This document shows, piece by piece, positions 11,513-51,488 of a stretch of DNA of 64,000 nucleotides. The stretch's first letter is position 1; every line of letters begins with the position of its first letter. The position numbers and the translations under genes were made by a program. A model generated the notes under the pieces. It was not told the DNA's origin. It ran no database searches and worked only from the letters and a program-made list of their open reading frames with translations. Origin of the DNA: Anodontia alba (lineage: Eukaryota; Mollusca; Bivalvia; Lucinida; Lucinidae); assembly GCA_964016985.1 (NCBI GenBank), contig OZ024826.1, positions 40,217,070 through 40,281,069 of the forward strand, in the 5' to 3' direction.

Positions 11513-12022
11513 GAAAATGACTTTTTAATAGACCTTTTTAAACACTACGTCACATAATAAACATCATTTGAAACCTCTCGTTCTTTAATGCAGAGTATGT
11601 TCTAGCCTCGTTGCTATTGGATGGCAGAAAGTTCTTTACGTTTACCGGACAGTATAATTGCCGATGTGTATTCAGAAAAATAAAGCAGTTTCATTCGTTA
11701 AAAGTTTCTTTTCAGAAGAGATTCTCATCGAGAGATCATTTAAGTGTCATAACCAGAAATATTAACATATATTTTGACTATATAGTAGCTAAAACTAGGC
11801 GTAAAAATACAGTTGCGCACGTGCCAGCTGATCAGAAAAATATCATTGAAAGAGTTGTATTTGTCTTAGGAAAAGCGGTCATATTGCTTTTTAAAGCTGT
11901 ATTTTAAAACACTAGGTGAAATTTACGATTAAATATTAACCAAACGTGATTTATTTTCAAACTAAAATTTGGCTTGAATCAATTGGTATCAATGGAATTA
12001 GAAATGTTGGGTAGAATCTGTT
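11513..12022. other. Unassigned sequence, 98-codon frame not called
   Basis: The open frame at 11611-11907 is lysine- and arginine-rich with no recognisable motif and no repeat or gene context. It is left as chance. Confidence 0.35.
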
Positions 12023-12080
12023 TTACCGGTCCCCATTTTTTAATTCTTTGCTCATGCTCCAATATTATAATTAGTTGCTA

Positions 12081-13200
12081 GGGGGGCGGAGCTTATGCTT
12101 CGAATGTAAACAAAACCTTACCTTACTGGAAGTCATCAAGGCTATCATTCAAATTTGTAATATCCTGCAGTATTCTTTTCTTATGGGGAACAAATGTAAA
12201 TGGATGAGGGTCATAAACCACTTCTTCTTTCCGTTTACTAACGTCATACACTCTATTAATGAGGTCCAGAAATTTTAAGAATTTGTCCTGACAATCCTGA
12301 AGATTACTTTTTCCTAACACAATATTGAGAGAAGTAACTGTCATATAAGGATTTTACGGTACCATGCTTGGGAAGGGACTTTTTAAGAGCTCTCCAGGTA
12401 CTTTCAATTGTATTGGTATGCGCACCAGATTCAGGGTCTACAAAGTTAACAGAATAGTTTACCGTCAGATGTTTAAAACCTTCCTCTGAAAGTGAATTAT
12501 AAGCCTTCCAGCAGTCTGAAATAATAGTGGTTCCTGGATTTATGTTTTCTTTTATTATTGATATGAGAGTCTGCGCTGTCCTGTCTTCAACACTTCTGAA
12601 AAAACACTTCTTACTGTCTCTTTCTATGCCCCCCAAAACACGCTGTCCTTCAACATGATGTCCTCTGTGGTACTTACGCTTGCCAAATTTACTTTCATCG
12701 ATCTCCACAACTATTCCTGGGCCTCCTACTTTTTCATTGTCTTTCTCTAAAATGCAAGAACACACCTCCCGTGAAAAATTGTACCAATCCACAATAGTCT
12801 GGTTGGAAATTCCCAGTTCATGCTTCACAAATTCTTGGTCATATACCCAAAAATAAGTGATCAAAATGATCTGTTCAAGTGTTAAATTATGTCCCTCAAA
12901 CCATGAACCAGCACGAATAGACACTTTCTTGTTGCATTTCTTGTTTGAACATCTCCAACAGAAGCCATCCCTCGAATAAGATTCGTCCTTTCTCAGGCCG
13001 AAATGGCCGTTCTTACAAAAATTACACGTAGCTGCTCCTAAATTTAATAATAATCCTATTTCGATCAACCAAAATATCAAATTCTGCACAGAACTACACT
13101 TAATAAACAAATCTTTTAATTTTATCGGCATCTATCCTCTATCCATGTGCTTTTAGATGACAGCGTTTTGTTTATGTTTACGCGTTACGTCACCTCCGCC
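12081..13200 (-). mobile_element. Merlin-superfamily DNA transposon
   Basis: About 1.1 kb. The ends are imperfect inverted repeats. On the left, GGGGGGCGGAGC is followed by GTAAACAAAAC at 12081-12116. On the right, read on the minus strand, GGCGGAGG is followed by ACATAAACAAAAC at 13165-13200. The transposase (minus strand) fills the interior. Length, termini and DDE transposase of the IS1016/ISXO2 type fit Merlin. The expected 8-9-bp target duplication was not clear; only a TAATTA-like similarity is seen. Confidence 0.8.
12123..13131 (-). pseudogene. Merlin/ISXO2-like transposase, frameshifted near the C-terminus
   Basis: The ATG at 13131 starts 275 codons. The N-terminal part has a zinc-ribbon-like set (Cys36, Cys39, Cys58, Cys61, Cys66). 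The catalytic domain shows VVEIDESKFGKRKYHRG (Asp145), TTIISDCWKAY (Asp206) and HTNTIESTWRALKK (Glu243), the DDE triad of the ISXO2-like/Merlin transposases. After SYFSQYCVRKK a stop follows a run of five A (plus-strand TTTTT near 12307-12313). Removing one A keeps the protein reading on as NLQDCQDKFLKFLDLI to the stop at 12123. One indel in a homopolymer therefore splits an otherwise open gene of about 335 codons. It may be a real mutation, a sequencing slip or slippage during expression; the first is the simplest reading. Confidence 0.88.
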
Positions 13201-13507
13201 TAATTAATATTCATATAGATCGAAAACGGGCGCGTGACCTTGGAGCAACGGATGTTTACTTTCAGCTGTGATTTCTGGTAAATCCTTCAGTAAATTTATC
13301 AGTTTATATAGTTGATTATCAAGTTAAAAACTTTTGTTTAAAACAACGTTTTTAACCTAAACTTACCTCTAGGAATCCATTTTTGGTGGATTTGAAGCCC
13401 AAAAATGGCTTATTTTTTATTTTGTTCCCCCGCCATGCGCACTTTCTTAAAGATGATCGAACTTTATAAACACGTGCTACTTACCGTAAAATACTGGGGA
13501 CCGGTAA

Positions 13508-14325
13508 AGTAGATGTGTTCCGAAATGTTTTGCCGTCTACAATTTTTGGTCACGTGGTATAACATTGTAAACACGTGGTCAGTAGCCCGGATGAAAACAA
13601 TAACATTAAAAAGGTCTATAGTTTCCCGATCAAATTTAAAGGGAAGCAAATTTGATCTTGCCGTAAAAAAGGTCATTCTAGAATAAAATTATCTTTTGAA
13701 CAACATTGGTACACCTTTTGCATGCCCGATGTTGTATATTAGCTGCAATAGTTCTTGATTCTTTAGAAATTTTTTAAGTGTTTTTATCATATGTGGGCGT
13801 GGTGGTTATTTTGGTGAACGGTGCATGACCACGAACAAACTCTCAATAACCTTTCGGTAGAAGGCCCCACGTGACCTTTGGTGAAAATTGGGTATGCAGT
13901 TTCTTCAGAGAAGTCAATTTAAAGACGTCATGATTTTATATATCAATGTAGCCCAAGGGCAGTGGCAGAAGCAGGGGTATATAACCCTCTGGAGATAAAA
14001 TTTAGCGGTGTGTAAATTTCAATGATTAGTCTTTGATACAGTCTGAGATTGGGTTTTATTTATTTTCCTCACATAAAGGTGTAGAGAAACAAACTTGGTC
14101 TTGCTGTAAGAAAGGTCAAAGGTGAATCTGGGATCAACATTTGAACTAGCTTGGTAGATTTTGCGACTTCATTGCTATATACCAAGATTCAGCCTAAACT
14201 AAACACGTTTTTGGTTTAGGAGAAGAAGAGTTTTAATTTGCAGTATAAATTGAAAACAACCTAGATCCATTGTCATAATATTTAATGTAAAAACAAATTA
14301 AATAATAATAAAAATAACAATCAGT
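13508..14325. other. Unassigned sequence
   Basis: No gene, RNA or repeat family recognised. The minus-strand frame at 13464-13676 has no motif. Confidence 0.4.
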
Positions 14326-14619
14326 GCCCAGTTGTTAAAACTAACGATGTCGTTAGTTAACGTGTCATTAAAACTATAGTCATTATATATGGCATATATG
14401 CTAATATGTTATATATATGGCATATATGATAATATGTTATATATATGGCATATATGCTAATATGTTATATATATGGCATATGTGCTAATATGCTTTTGCA
14501 TTTGCAATAACTACTCACATTTTTCAGCAGAAGTACCTTTGAATTAGATATTGTACTTACCAGATCAGTTAACATTTTGACCACTAACGAACGCGTTAAG
14601 CTAACGAACAACTGGGCCC
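14326..14619. mobile_element. fbG element with internal 28-bp tandem repeat
   Basis: Ends GCCCAGTTGTTAAAACTAAC and GTTAGCTTAACGCG-type sequence closing in GAACAACTGGGCCC on the right (inverted termini). Copies also lie at 33298 and 40258. This copy holds about four 28-bp units (tatatatatggcatatatgc type) at 14387-14492 where the others have their hairpin. Confidence 0.8.
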
Positions 14620-15479
14620 AGAGTAGCATAAATTATTAATCCTTATCCTGCGGATCGCGTATGTTAACAATTTCAGTGGGGTAGTTCTATTTGAGAGCAC
14701 CTCAGGACCTCCAGAAACAAGGTCCATCCTTTAGTTCTAGGTTGTTCAATAGGGTTTATCACAAACCTTTGTTTGTATTCAAGGCCAATAAGTGAAATAA
14801 TGTTCCAAAATTACACTCAAATTTAACCACTTTCAGTTTTTCCGGGTTTTATTTTGTCGGTCTCAACCCTACTTATAAAAAGGCTTCAGGTGATAAAAGT
14901 ACACAAATGATAGACGTATCATCGTAAGTTGTCAATTTATCATGCAATGGCCACAAATGGCGCTAGTCTCTTGGAGTTTTTATTTCTTTCTTTTTTTTTT
15001 TTCTTTTTTTTTTTTTTTAAGCAAACATCAGTTTGTAATCAATCTTTCAGTGCGCATGCCCTATTCCTTAGCAAAGCTGCCTGTCTAGTTCTTTAGCTGA
15101 AGTGTTCCTTTGATCTACTGCTAACGTGAGCGAACAGCACAGGTTCTGGTGAGACAGCGCGAATGCACAGTCTTGCCCAAACCTTTGTTGTTCGCTTTTG
15201 TTATAATGGCTCTTTTCCAGCGACGCAGCTCATATAAAATTGCTGCCAGTGAATATAATTCTTAATAATAATTGAGCCTATTCTAGTTACTTAGAAAATC
15301 GAATATCGCTTAACGCTTAATGTGGTAATAGGGCGTGTGTGTGGGTGGGGGGAGGGGGAAGGGTGGAAGTGGGGAGTGTGTGTGGGTGGGAGGGGGAGGT
15401 GGCGGGGCGTATGCAGTCTTCCTAACTACACTGCTGTATATGAAGAGATTTAATAAAACTGAGCCTCCGACTTTTGTTC

Positions 15480-15529
<50 letters not shown>

Positions 15530-15811
15530 TTTCCGAAGCAGATGTTTAGATTTTTATATTCGTTAAACTAGATTAGTTTTGATATTTTACAGTGATAAAG
15601 ATTATTTTACTGACACTTCTTCATTTTAGACGGACTTAAACCCTAGGTTGCACTTTCGGTTCCGTGTTTTTTATGAATCTAGACATTCCTGAATCATTTT
15701 ACGTCTGTTTTCCAAGACGCACTGATAATAAACTTGAATCTTTTATATTTTTAGTCTCCTTATTTATGATCATAAGGGTGCGCAATCTGCGTTTCTCCTT
15801 TATCTAATTCC
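14620..15811. other. Unassigned sequence with microsatellites
   Basis: Poly-T/CT tract at 14985-15018, G-rich GTGGG tract at 15330-15408 and (TG)n at 15482-15525. A partial fbD-like hairpin is at about 15127-15200 (gtgagcgaacagcacaggtt with complement). The open frame at 15335-15571 is the G-rich and TG tracts in translation. Confidence 0.6.
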
Positions 15812-16024
15812 TTAACCCTTGTCCTGCTGAATAAATTAAGATGCCACGTCCACTTCTAATTTTCAGCCAATCAGGTTACTTGATCCAGATTATTGCTATA
15901 AATTTGTATACTTGATGGCAAACAGTGCAGATCCAGATCAGTTGGCTTCTTCAGAAGCCAAATGATCTGGATCTACACTGTTTGCAAAATAGGGTATATC
16001 CGGGTTCAGCAGGACAAGGGTTAA
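15812..16024. mobile_element. fbB element (piggyBac-like), complete
   Basis: 213 bp from TTAA to TTAA. Ends TTAACCCTTGTCCTGCTGAA and TTCAGCAGGACAAGGGTTAA are perfect inverted repeats. The core hairpin (gtgcagatccagatcagttg and complement) is off-centre to the right, and the left arm carries 'ttttcagccaatcagg'. TTAA duplication and CCCTTG termini are the piggyBac pattern; no transposase is present. Confidence 0.92.
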
Positions 16025-16053
16025 TCACTCTTTAAGCAACTTCAGAAAACTGG

Positions 16054-16438
16054 TTAACCATTGTCATGCTGAATAAATCAAGATGCCACGCCCACTTTCA
16101 ATTTTCAGCCAATCAGATTTGACTCGGGTTATACGGCCCTTTCAAGAATATTTCACTTATATCGAGCCGATCGTTCATCGAAGGTGGGCGAAAACCGGAG
16201 TACCCGGAGAAAAACCACCTGACCATCCGTAAGCAGAACTTGGCTTTCCCACATATGACCCGAGCTAGGCTCGAACCACAGCGGTGAGAAACCTAATGGA
16301 TTAAGAGTCAACTCTCTTATCCACTAGGCTACGGGGGCCCGCTGCCAATCAGATTATTTGATCCAGGTTGTTGATATACTGACATCCACATACTAAATGA
16401 CGACCAGTGCAGATCCAGATTAGTTGGCTTCTGAATAC
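16054..16438. mobile_element. fbB copy interrupted by a SINE
   Basis: Left end TTAACCATTGTCATGCTGAA. The fbB body stops at 16119 and resumes at 16344 after the SINE, then runs into half of the core hairpin and breaks off near 16438, so the right terminus is lost. Confidence 0.82.
16120..16343 (-). mobile_element. tRNA-derived SINE inserted in fbB
   Basis: The minus-strand head (about 16343 down to 16265) has A-box-like TAGCCTAGTGGATAAGA and B-box GGTTCGAGCC. It is followed by a body with a CTCCGGGTACTCCGG block. The 12-bp duplication gccaatcagatt flanks it exactly (16108-16119 and 16344-16355), as expected for LINE-driven insertion. It is not a functional tRNA gene because it continues into the body. 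Confidence 0.88.
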
Positions 16439-16479
16439 AAATGCTTTACTTTCTAATATGGCCTCTGTAGAGAATACTA

Positions 16480-17050
16480 TTAACCCATTTATGCCTGTGT
16501 CTACACTGTATAAAGTACAGAAATCTTTATAATAAACTCGCGTAATGGGGGTGGGGGAAGGGTAACTTCCTATATATAAAATAGTATGGATGTGCGTGCC
16601 GAATGGCCCAAGTCCCCTTTTTTTCAACAAAAAGTATATGACTGACCCGATTTTTCTTGTTATTGATTCGTATGTGAAAGGCCCTACTTTTCTGACATTC
16701 CGGTAACTGCGTACAATTTTTCGATCAGAGATTTGTCAAGGCTGCCTGTTCTCTTGGTATTTAATGAATTGGTTTAAACATATTTTATTTGTATAATTTC
16801 AATATAATAATATAAACTAGTAACAAACATTGATAATTTATACAAATGGGATTCAGAAGAATGTCAGAAGACTTGCATTTAATGAATTGACTGCTACATG
16901 TATACTTGTCGAACTACCAGCAATAAATGGGTATAAAAATCAAATGGCAGGGTATGAATAGGTCAACATTTCGGACAATCAAGTAAATAAATGGGTCCCG
17001 TTTTTTCAAAGGCCATGTAGGTTTCGAAATACTGGCTCACACACCCGTAC
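16480..17050 (-). repeat. Dispersed repeat N, copy 1
   Basis: The reverse complement matches 36670-37130. Shared blocks are 'ggatgtgcgtgccgaat', 'ttgacctattcata' and 'gagccagtatttc'. About 0.5 kb, unknown class, no reading frame conserved between the two copies. Confidence 0.7.
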
Positions 17051-17671
17051 CAAATTCTACACAAAACGCAATTTAGACGCTCTTTAACTCTGAAATTTGT
17101 CCAAAGAGTATCTTTATTGGCATTAAAATATTCCTTTGTCGAATTAGCTACTACTCGCCAAGGACTCCCCAATCTAGTGATCTGCTGTAGTCAAACCGTT
17201 GAAAAAAAAAAACATGATAACAGAAACTATCAAGAAACTAAGTCCGTGGCACTTGCTGTTTGTGTGCCTGTCAGAGGTAAAATTGGCAGTTCGGAGTGAA
17301 CCAAAACCCGAACGATAGGTTTGTTCAATGAATTTTGATACATATGCTATCCTCGATGCCGTCATTTGCGGTATAAGTGTTATAAGCGAACATGCAATTG
17401 TTCAAGCTAAATTACCCGCTAGCTTTTTGAGAAAGCTAATACTTGTATGTGTATTGTACACCAGTACGTATTCATTTCAAAAGCGAAAGTAGAACTCCGG
17501 TTTCCCGGAAGTTAAATTAGAAGCGTACACACTGACAACGTATACGAAATCATATTATGAAACATATCTGAGTATACTATAAACGTTTACATGTAAACAA
17601 AACTGAACTTCTGTAAAGCTCGCAGAGGATCTCAAAAATATAAGGTCAGTATTTTAATATATCTGTCAACA
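17051..17671. other. Unassigned sequence
   Basis: Overlapping short frames on both strands (17117-17365) show no motif. No gene called. Confidence 0.35.
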
Positions 17672-17835
17672 TTAACCCATTGTAGTTTGGAGATCCACAC
17701 GACTTAAAATGATCCACAAGGGTTGACCTGTCGTTAAACCCCAACACATCTGGAGACTCTCATATGGGTAATTACCAAATGATTGCAGAATAAGAGCAGA
17801 TCAGATCTGGTCAGGGTCTACATCATTTGCATTAA
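17672..17835. mobile_element. fbC-like copy
   Basis: The left end TTAACCCATTGTAGTTTGGA matches the fbC terminus. The right part is a degraded core hairpin ending near a TTAA at 17832. Diverged. Confidence 0.6.
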
Positions 17836-17863
17836 CTGCAAGACTTTTTATAAAACATAGTAA

Positions 17864-17950
17864 TAATAAAAACTAACCAGATACCCTGTTATTGGAAACA
17901 GACCGGTCCAAAGAGTTGTGGTAGAAGAGTCCACTCGACGTAACTGGGTT
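17864..17950. repeat. Dispersed repeat O, copy 1
   Basis: About 85 bp ('ataaaaactaaccagata' through 'gtccaaagagttg') matching 41007-41095. Unknown class. Confidence 0.6.
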
Positions 17951-18100
17951 AGAATGCATGTTTTAACTATATGCAAATAAGTTGCATATATAAGCCTGAG
18001 GTAAATAATTAGCTTTTCTATAATCTCATAATTGTTAGGTAGATAAGTTGCATTTTAATCTTTATCAATCATGATTTATTTATTTATCTATTTGAGTCTC

Positions 18101-18460
18101 GACGTGAGAAACGTACCTTCCCAGCTAGCATTCTACATGAATCAATAGCGGACCGTTACCGGCCCGTCAGCTACCCTGACGGGCCGATAACGGCCCGCTT
18201 TAGATTTATGTAGAATGCTTACTGGGTGCTAACATGCGCCCAACGGAGACTCCAGTCTACACAGTTTTGTCATGCGGTAAACGAAGACTGATCAGATCGC
18301 GCGAAGGCTGATCAGAGTCTTCACTGTCGCCAGGAAGGTACTTTGCATCCTTGGATATCCAAACTGAGCCCAGTAAAGATTCTGATCGGATTGCACGAAG
18401 GCGCAGGCTAATTCGAACCTTCGCCGGGCGCACATATCCGAAGGTACGTTTTCCGACGTT
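18101..18460. mobile_element. fbD element with nested fbH
   Basis: Starts gacgtgagaaacgtaccttc and ends ggtacgttttccgacgtt. The fbH element (18120-18227) interrupts its left arm. Interior hairpins carry the fbD 'tgatcagatcgcgcgaagg' motifs. Confidence 0.75.
18120..18227. mobile_element. fbH small palindrome, copy 1
   Basis: 108 bp, almost entirely one palindrome. Arms are 'ccagctagcattctacatga' and its complement, with a GC-rich centre 'gcccgtcagctaccctgacg'. A second copy is at 23955-24058. Confidence 0.85.
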
Positions 18461-18477
18461 TAAGCGTATTATTTGTT

Positions 18478-18837
18478 TACAATCGAATCTCAATAGCTCG
18501 AACACCGATGGCTCGTTCACCATGGCTAATTCGAACTCGATTTTGAGTCCCTACGAAATTCTTCCGATAGATCAGAAAACAAATATTTAAGGAAGCTTTC
18601 GTATTTCATTCTGAAATTGTATGTCGTGTGTACCCATTAGAATCGCCGCTTCGAGGCGATTCTAATGAGTACACTCAACATACAATTATTGTGTAGAAGA
18701 TCGATAGATTTCCCAGAATTAGCGATATTTGCGTCCCGACCTGGCGCCATGATTAACCTTCATTGGCTCGAATTACCCATGGCTCGAACAATTTTCCATG
18801 GTCCCAAAGGTTTTCGAGCCATTGAAGTTCGACTGTA
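18478..18837. mobile_element. fbE element (pogo-like MITE), complete
   Basis: 360 bp with TA at both ends. The termini pair TACAATCGAATCTCAATAGC with GAAGTTCGACTGTA, the CAGTCGAAC-type ends seen in pogo/Tigger-like elements. The central hairpin (attagaatcgcc with complement) is recognisably the same as the fbA hairpin. No transposase. Confidence 0.85.
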
Positions 18838-18869
18838 CTTATTTAGCATAACAGTGGGAGATACATCTA

Positions 18870-19488
18870 CTGTACTTTCGACATCACTCGGAAAGACGTT
18901 TTTTACTTAGCGTTTTATTGTAAATAAAAATCTTTTGTACTGATTGGCCATTTCTTATCAGAAGCCGTATGTCTTTTCTGTTTCTGTGTCTTATAAGAAA
19001 CCATATGTCTTTTCTGTTTCTATGTTTCTCATATTTACCCTAAAATTAAATTTACAGCCAAAAATTGGTCTGACCTATGCATTTTATATAGAAAAGTGAT
19101 TTTTTGGAATTTTTGTCTAAGAAAATATTTTTTTAATTTTCTTTACTGAATTTGAATTATTGATGTTTCACAACAATATTGTAAAACTTTCAGAAAAATT
19201 GAATTAGCGGAACTTGTTGAAAATCAGCCTCAAATTTACATACCCCATAGATTTCTGCATAATTTGTATTCGTTTTTAATATGGGAAAAAAGTGAAAATA
19301 TTTGATATTTTTAAAAGTAATGACTAGAATATTTATTTATTTATTTATTTATTTTATTTATTGATTTATTTTTGTGCAAAGGTAGTTACGACCAATTGTT
19401 TTGCATTAAATCATGGCTAATGTTTGCTAATTTACTTCTTCTGATTAAAGCGCCAAAAACGACTTTCTGAAAGATGTCGAAAGCACAG
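18870..19488. mobile_element. Element S (TA-flanked, about 620 bp), copy 1
   Basis: Termini CTGTACTTTCGACATC and GATGTCGAAAGCACAG are inverted repeats with TA on both sides (18868-18869, 19489-19490). The flanks join into an uninterrupted tandem-unit sequence (GATxCATCTAGCAAGAG), so the empty site can be read directly from neighbouring copies. The interior is AT-rich with an ATTT microsatellite and has no transposase. Confidence 0.8.
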
Positions 19489-19817
19489 TAGCAAGAGTTC
19501 TAGTGAGAGGACAGTCCGTGTCTAGATTCATGGATGTCTCACAAGTATTTATTTATTTACTTATTTATTTATTAAGCATAAAAATGGGCGATGCATCTAG
19601 CAAGAATATTAGTGAGGGTGACGGAGACGCCAGTCCGTGTCAAGATTCATGGGACTGTCACAAATATTTATTTATTTATTTATTTATTTATTTAGCATAA
19701 CAGTGGGTGATGCATCTAGCGAGAGTTTCAGTGAAAGTGACGGAGAGGACAGTCTGTGTCAAGGTTCATGGACGTCTCACAAACGTTTATTTATTTATTT
19801 ATTTATTTAGCATAACA

Positions 19818-48636
<28,819 letters not shown>

Positions 48637-48649
48637 AGTTTAGACAATG

Positions 48650-48992
48650 TACAGTTGACTCTCGTTATCTCGAAGTCCAAGGGACTCCCTGAAATACTTC
48701 GAGATATCCGTACTTCGACAAATCAGATTTGCAGAATTAAAGATAAAATAAATAAATGTACAACCACATTTCACAAATGACTATGTAAATAAGCTCCAGA
48801 ATTTATATATTGATTGAAAATATTGTGGAAAAGTGGAGAAATTGCTCCTAAGGAGCAAGGAGCAATTTCTCCACTTTTCCACAATATTTTCTTACCTTTT
48901 GCCAGATCTCCCTGTTAAGGAAGGGACCAGATTTTCACTTCGAGTTAAGCGGTAATTCGAGATAAGCGAAGTCGAGATAACGATTGACTGGA
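48650..48992. mobile_element. fbF copy 5, directly after the MIEAP-like stop
   Basis: TACAGTTGACTCTCGTTATC to GTCGAGATAACGATTGACTG. Hairpin lengthened by a duplicated 'aaggagc'. It contains AATAAA-like AT-rich sequence near 48735-48755 that could serve as a poly(A) signal. Confidence 0.87.
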
Positions 48993-49019
48993 TTCTATGC
49001 AACGAGAATGATATATATT

Positions 49020-49190
49020 CTAAAATAAATGACTTTTGAGAGCAATGAACTCATTCACAAAACTGAAAACTGCTGAAGAGTCCGGTTTTTGGGGACTAGC
49101 TAGTTTTGGCAATTAGGCCTCATCAGTGATGATCGTATAAGTTTTCAAAACTCGCCGAATGGACTCAGTGATCACAAAGTGCAGTTGTCA
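49020..49190. repeat. Dispersed repeat P, copy 3
   Basis: 'aatgaactcattcacaaaac' to 'cctcatcagtgatga', as at 45015. Confidence 0.6.
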
Positions 49191-49388
49191 TGACGTGGAT
49201 GCGACGTTGTATAAACGCCACGTTCCCCCTGGGATAAGTTCGAACAATGCTTCAACGTTTCGTCGGGGTATTATCTTTTCGTCGTATTAGGGCCTTCTCT
49301 GTCGGCTTACAATCGATTCTAGCAATGCAACAACTGTTGTGACCTGTGATTGTGTCATTATGCATTTAATCGTATCCATTTGAGCATC

Positions 49389-49610
49389 AACGTCAGAAAA
49401 CGTACCTTTGGACACGTCCACCAAGCGAAAATTAAGATAAGCCTACATATTCGCACAGTCTAATCAGAATCTTCATAAGGTGCTTTTTGGATAGCCAAGA
49501 ATGCAAAGTTTCTTTTCCATTTGGACAACGAAGACCCTGATCAGACTGCGCAACTGCGCAAGCTGATTTGAGTCTTCTCTGGGCACACATGTCAGAAGGT
49601 AAGTTTCCTC
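49389..49610. mobile_element. fbD element, complete
   Basis: AACGTCAGAAAACGTACCTT to TGTCAGAAGGTAAGTTT, with two interior hairpins; closest in layout to the copy at 7173. Confidence 0.82.
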
Positions 49611-49990
49611 ATGTTTTGGATCATTTGTTTGTATTATCGATGTAAATAGTGACATGCAATAAACCCCCTGTGAAGCAGTAAAGGCGCAGCACCAATTACG
49701 CACATTACGCATGTGCGTAACATGATTAATTTAGAAAACTATTTACAATAAAGTGACATTCACATAAAATGTTTGCTTCTTTGTCATAGGAACTACTCTT
49801 AGAGGGAAGAATTTCTCCCTCTGGGAGCAAATTCTAACCTTTAAGAGTAACCCCTATTTTATAAGTGATTCTTGGAATGATTTTTCAAGATTTTTCCTGG
49901 GTGTGCGTAAAAATGATTCCGTTCTTGCTAGGCCAATGAACAGAACTTGCATTACTGAGAGCATGACTGTGTGAATCAAATTACGTACAA
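49611..49990. other. Unassigned intergenic sequence
   Basis: A weak inverted repeat near 49788-49850 (actcttagaggg / ctttaagagt) and a similar motif set near 50575-50780. No gene. Confidence 0.4.
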
Positions 49991-49999
49991 TAGACATTG

Positions 50000-50250
50000 G
50001 TGATCAGGAGATTGCGGGTTCGACCACCTTCGGGTTGGCATCATTCTTTCGTGAAAATTCGATCATGAAATATTTTCTACGGTCATTCTCACCCTTCCGC
50101 TGATTCAAGAAGGGCAGTTGTCAGTTTCTGGCGAAAGAATGTGCACAATACTGGTTAACCGCAGTTAAAAGTGTGGTTAGATAAACTGACCGTGCTCGAC
50201 ATGACCCCGTCGGGTTGACTGGGCCGTAAAACTTCAAACAAATAAACAAG
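50000..50250 (+). mobile_element. 5'-truncated SINE
   Basis: Same family as 43097. Begins inside the tRNA head, keeps B-box GGGTTCGACC, and runs through the body to 'gggccgtaaaacttcaaaca'. The 8-bp duplication agacattg flanks it (49992-49999, 50251-50258). Confidence 0.87.
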
Positions 50251-50258
50251 AGACATTG

Positions 50259-51297
50259 ATACACTTCCAGAGAAGGTAACTCTGTCAGAGATTTTTTGCC
50301 TCTCTTCTGAAAAGGACTGTACTCTGAAAAGAATATGGAATCACATTCTTTCCTATTAGAGCAGATTCCTTTTCGTAAGGAGATTGGATTGCAAGGAAGC
50401 AAACAGCAGGTCCCATATTTTGTCTCCCTTAGACAAAAATATCGAAAACAAATAAGTATACTTTTAATTAAACCAAAGTATGACGGTCTTATGTTACCAA
50501 CCGATTTTTTTTATTGTTTCAACAAAATTAATGTTAAAGCAAACAAATGAATGAGCATTACATGTTAAATTTAAATATTAGCAGACTACCCTTAAGAGGG
50601 ATACACGTTCAACTTTCAAGGGAGGCAACAATGTCAAATTTGTCTTTCTCACTTCAAGAAAGGGGTCATATCTGAAGGGAATAATTTTCTCCCACTTTGT
50701 TCGCCGTGAGAGCAAATTCTTTCCTCTTAGATAGAATTTACCCCTTTTCAGAAGGGCTTGGTGTGCACTAAAACAAACAGGATGCAACAAAAGATATTTC
50801 CCTTGTTATAATGGTAAAATAATAGAAGTTTTAATTACTTGTTCCGTGTTGAAAATTGTTGAAAATTAGGTCAAGGTCACCAAAATCTAATCAGTTCATC
50901 GTTTGTGACTCCGCCGTCGCTCGCCAACGCCGACGCCAACGAGATCTGCAACAATATCTATATGCCCCCCTCCCCTCCCCTTAGGTGGAAGAGGAGTGGG
51001 GCATAAAAAAAAACTTTTTTATCATCTTTTGTCACCAAGGTCTTCATAGACTTTATATATACAGTAAAATAGAGTAAATTTTCCTGTCTGCTTGAACCGT
51101 GGTGAATAACGAGCTACTTTCTATGATAATTTATCAATCATTTGTCATTTTAGTTCGCTTCTTCCAGCTGGTGGACGTCAAATGATTTACTTTGTTTCGT
51201 CTGTTTATTTGCAAACTGGACTTTGCATTTCTTTTTATGCCTCTAAAATACCAGACACTATATGTATTCGGAGATGAATAGGAATTTTGATATTCCT
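50259..51297. other. Unassigned intergenic sequence
   Basis: Several related words (aattttctccc, ttctttcctctta, ccttttcagaaggg) recur on both strands at 50270-50760, suggesting an old palindromic repeat. No coding sequence recognised. Confidence 0.4.
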
Positions 51298-51480
51298 AAA
51301 GTTTAGCACTTTCTGGGGAAATTCAGTAGACGAACCATTAATAATATCAGTTGTTGGCGTTGTTGTTTCAGAAAATATGGTCTGATATTTCATGCAAATT
51401 GTCTCCCCAGTAGACAATTTGCATGAATTGTCAAACATGTCTTTTTTCTGGGATAAACTAACATAAACACACTGAAATGT
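51298..51480. mobile_element. fbJ-related copy, diverged
   Basis: 'agcactttctggggaaattc' on the left; hairpin 'atgcaaattgtctccccagt / agacaatttgcatga' in the centre. Terminal TTAA not resolved. Confidence 0.65.
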
Positions 51481-51488
51481 TGTCTGCA

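Larger units (their letters stand above)
12023..13507. repeat. Outer inverted repeat around the Merlin element
   Basis: A perfect 13-bp inverted pair TTACCGGTCCCCA lies at 12023-12035 and (as TGGGGACCGGTAA) at 13495-13507, outside the Merlin termini. It may mark an older element into which Merlin inserted. Chance is possible for a 13-bp pair. Confidence 0.35.

Noticed and set aside
19503..19700. 65-codon frame starting in an earlier tandem unit
   Set aside because: Reads the ATTT microsatellite as FIYLFIYL and stops; only the last unit leads into the real exon.
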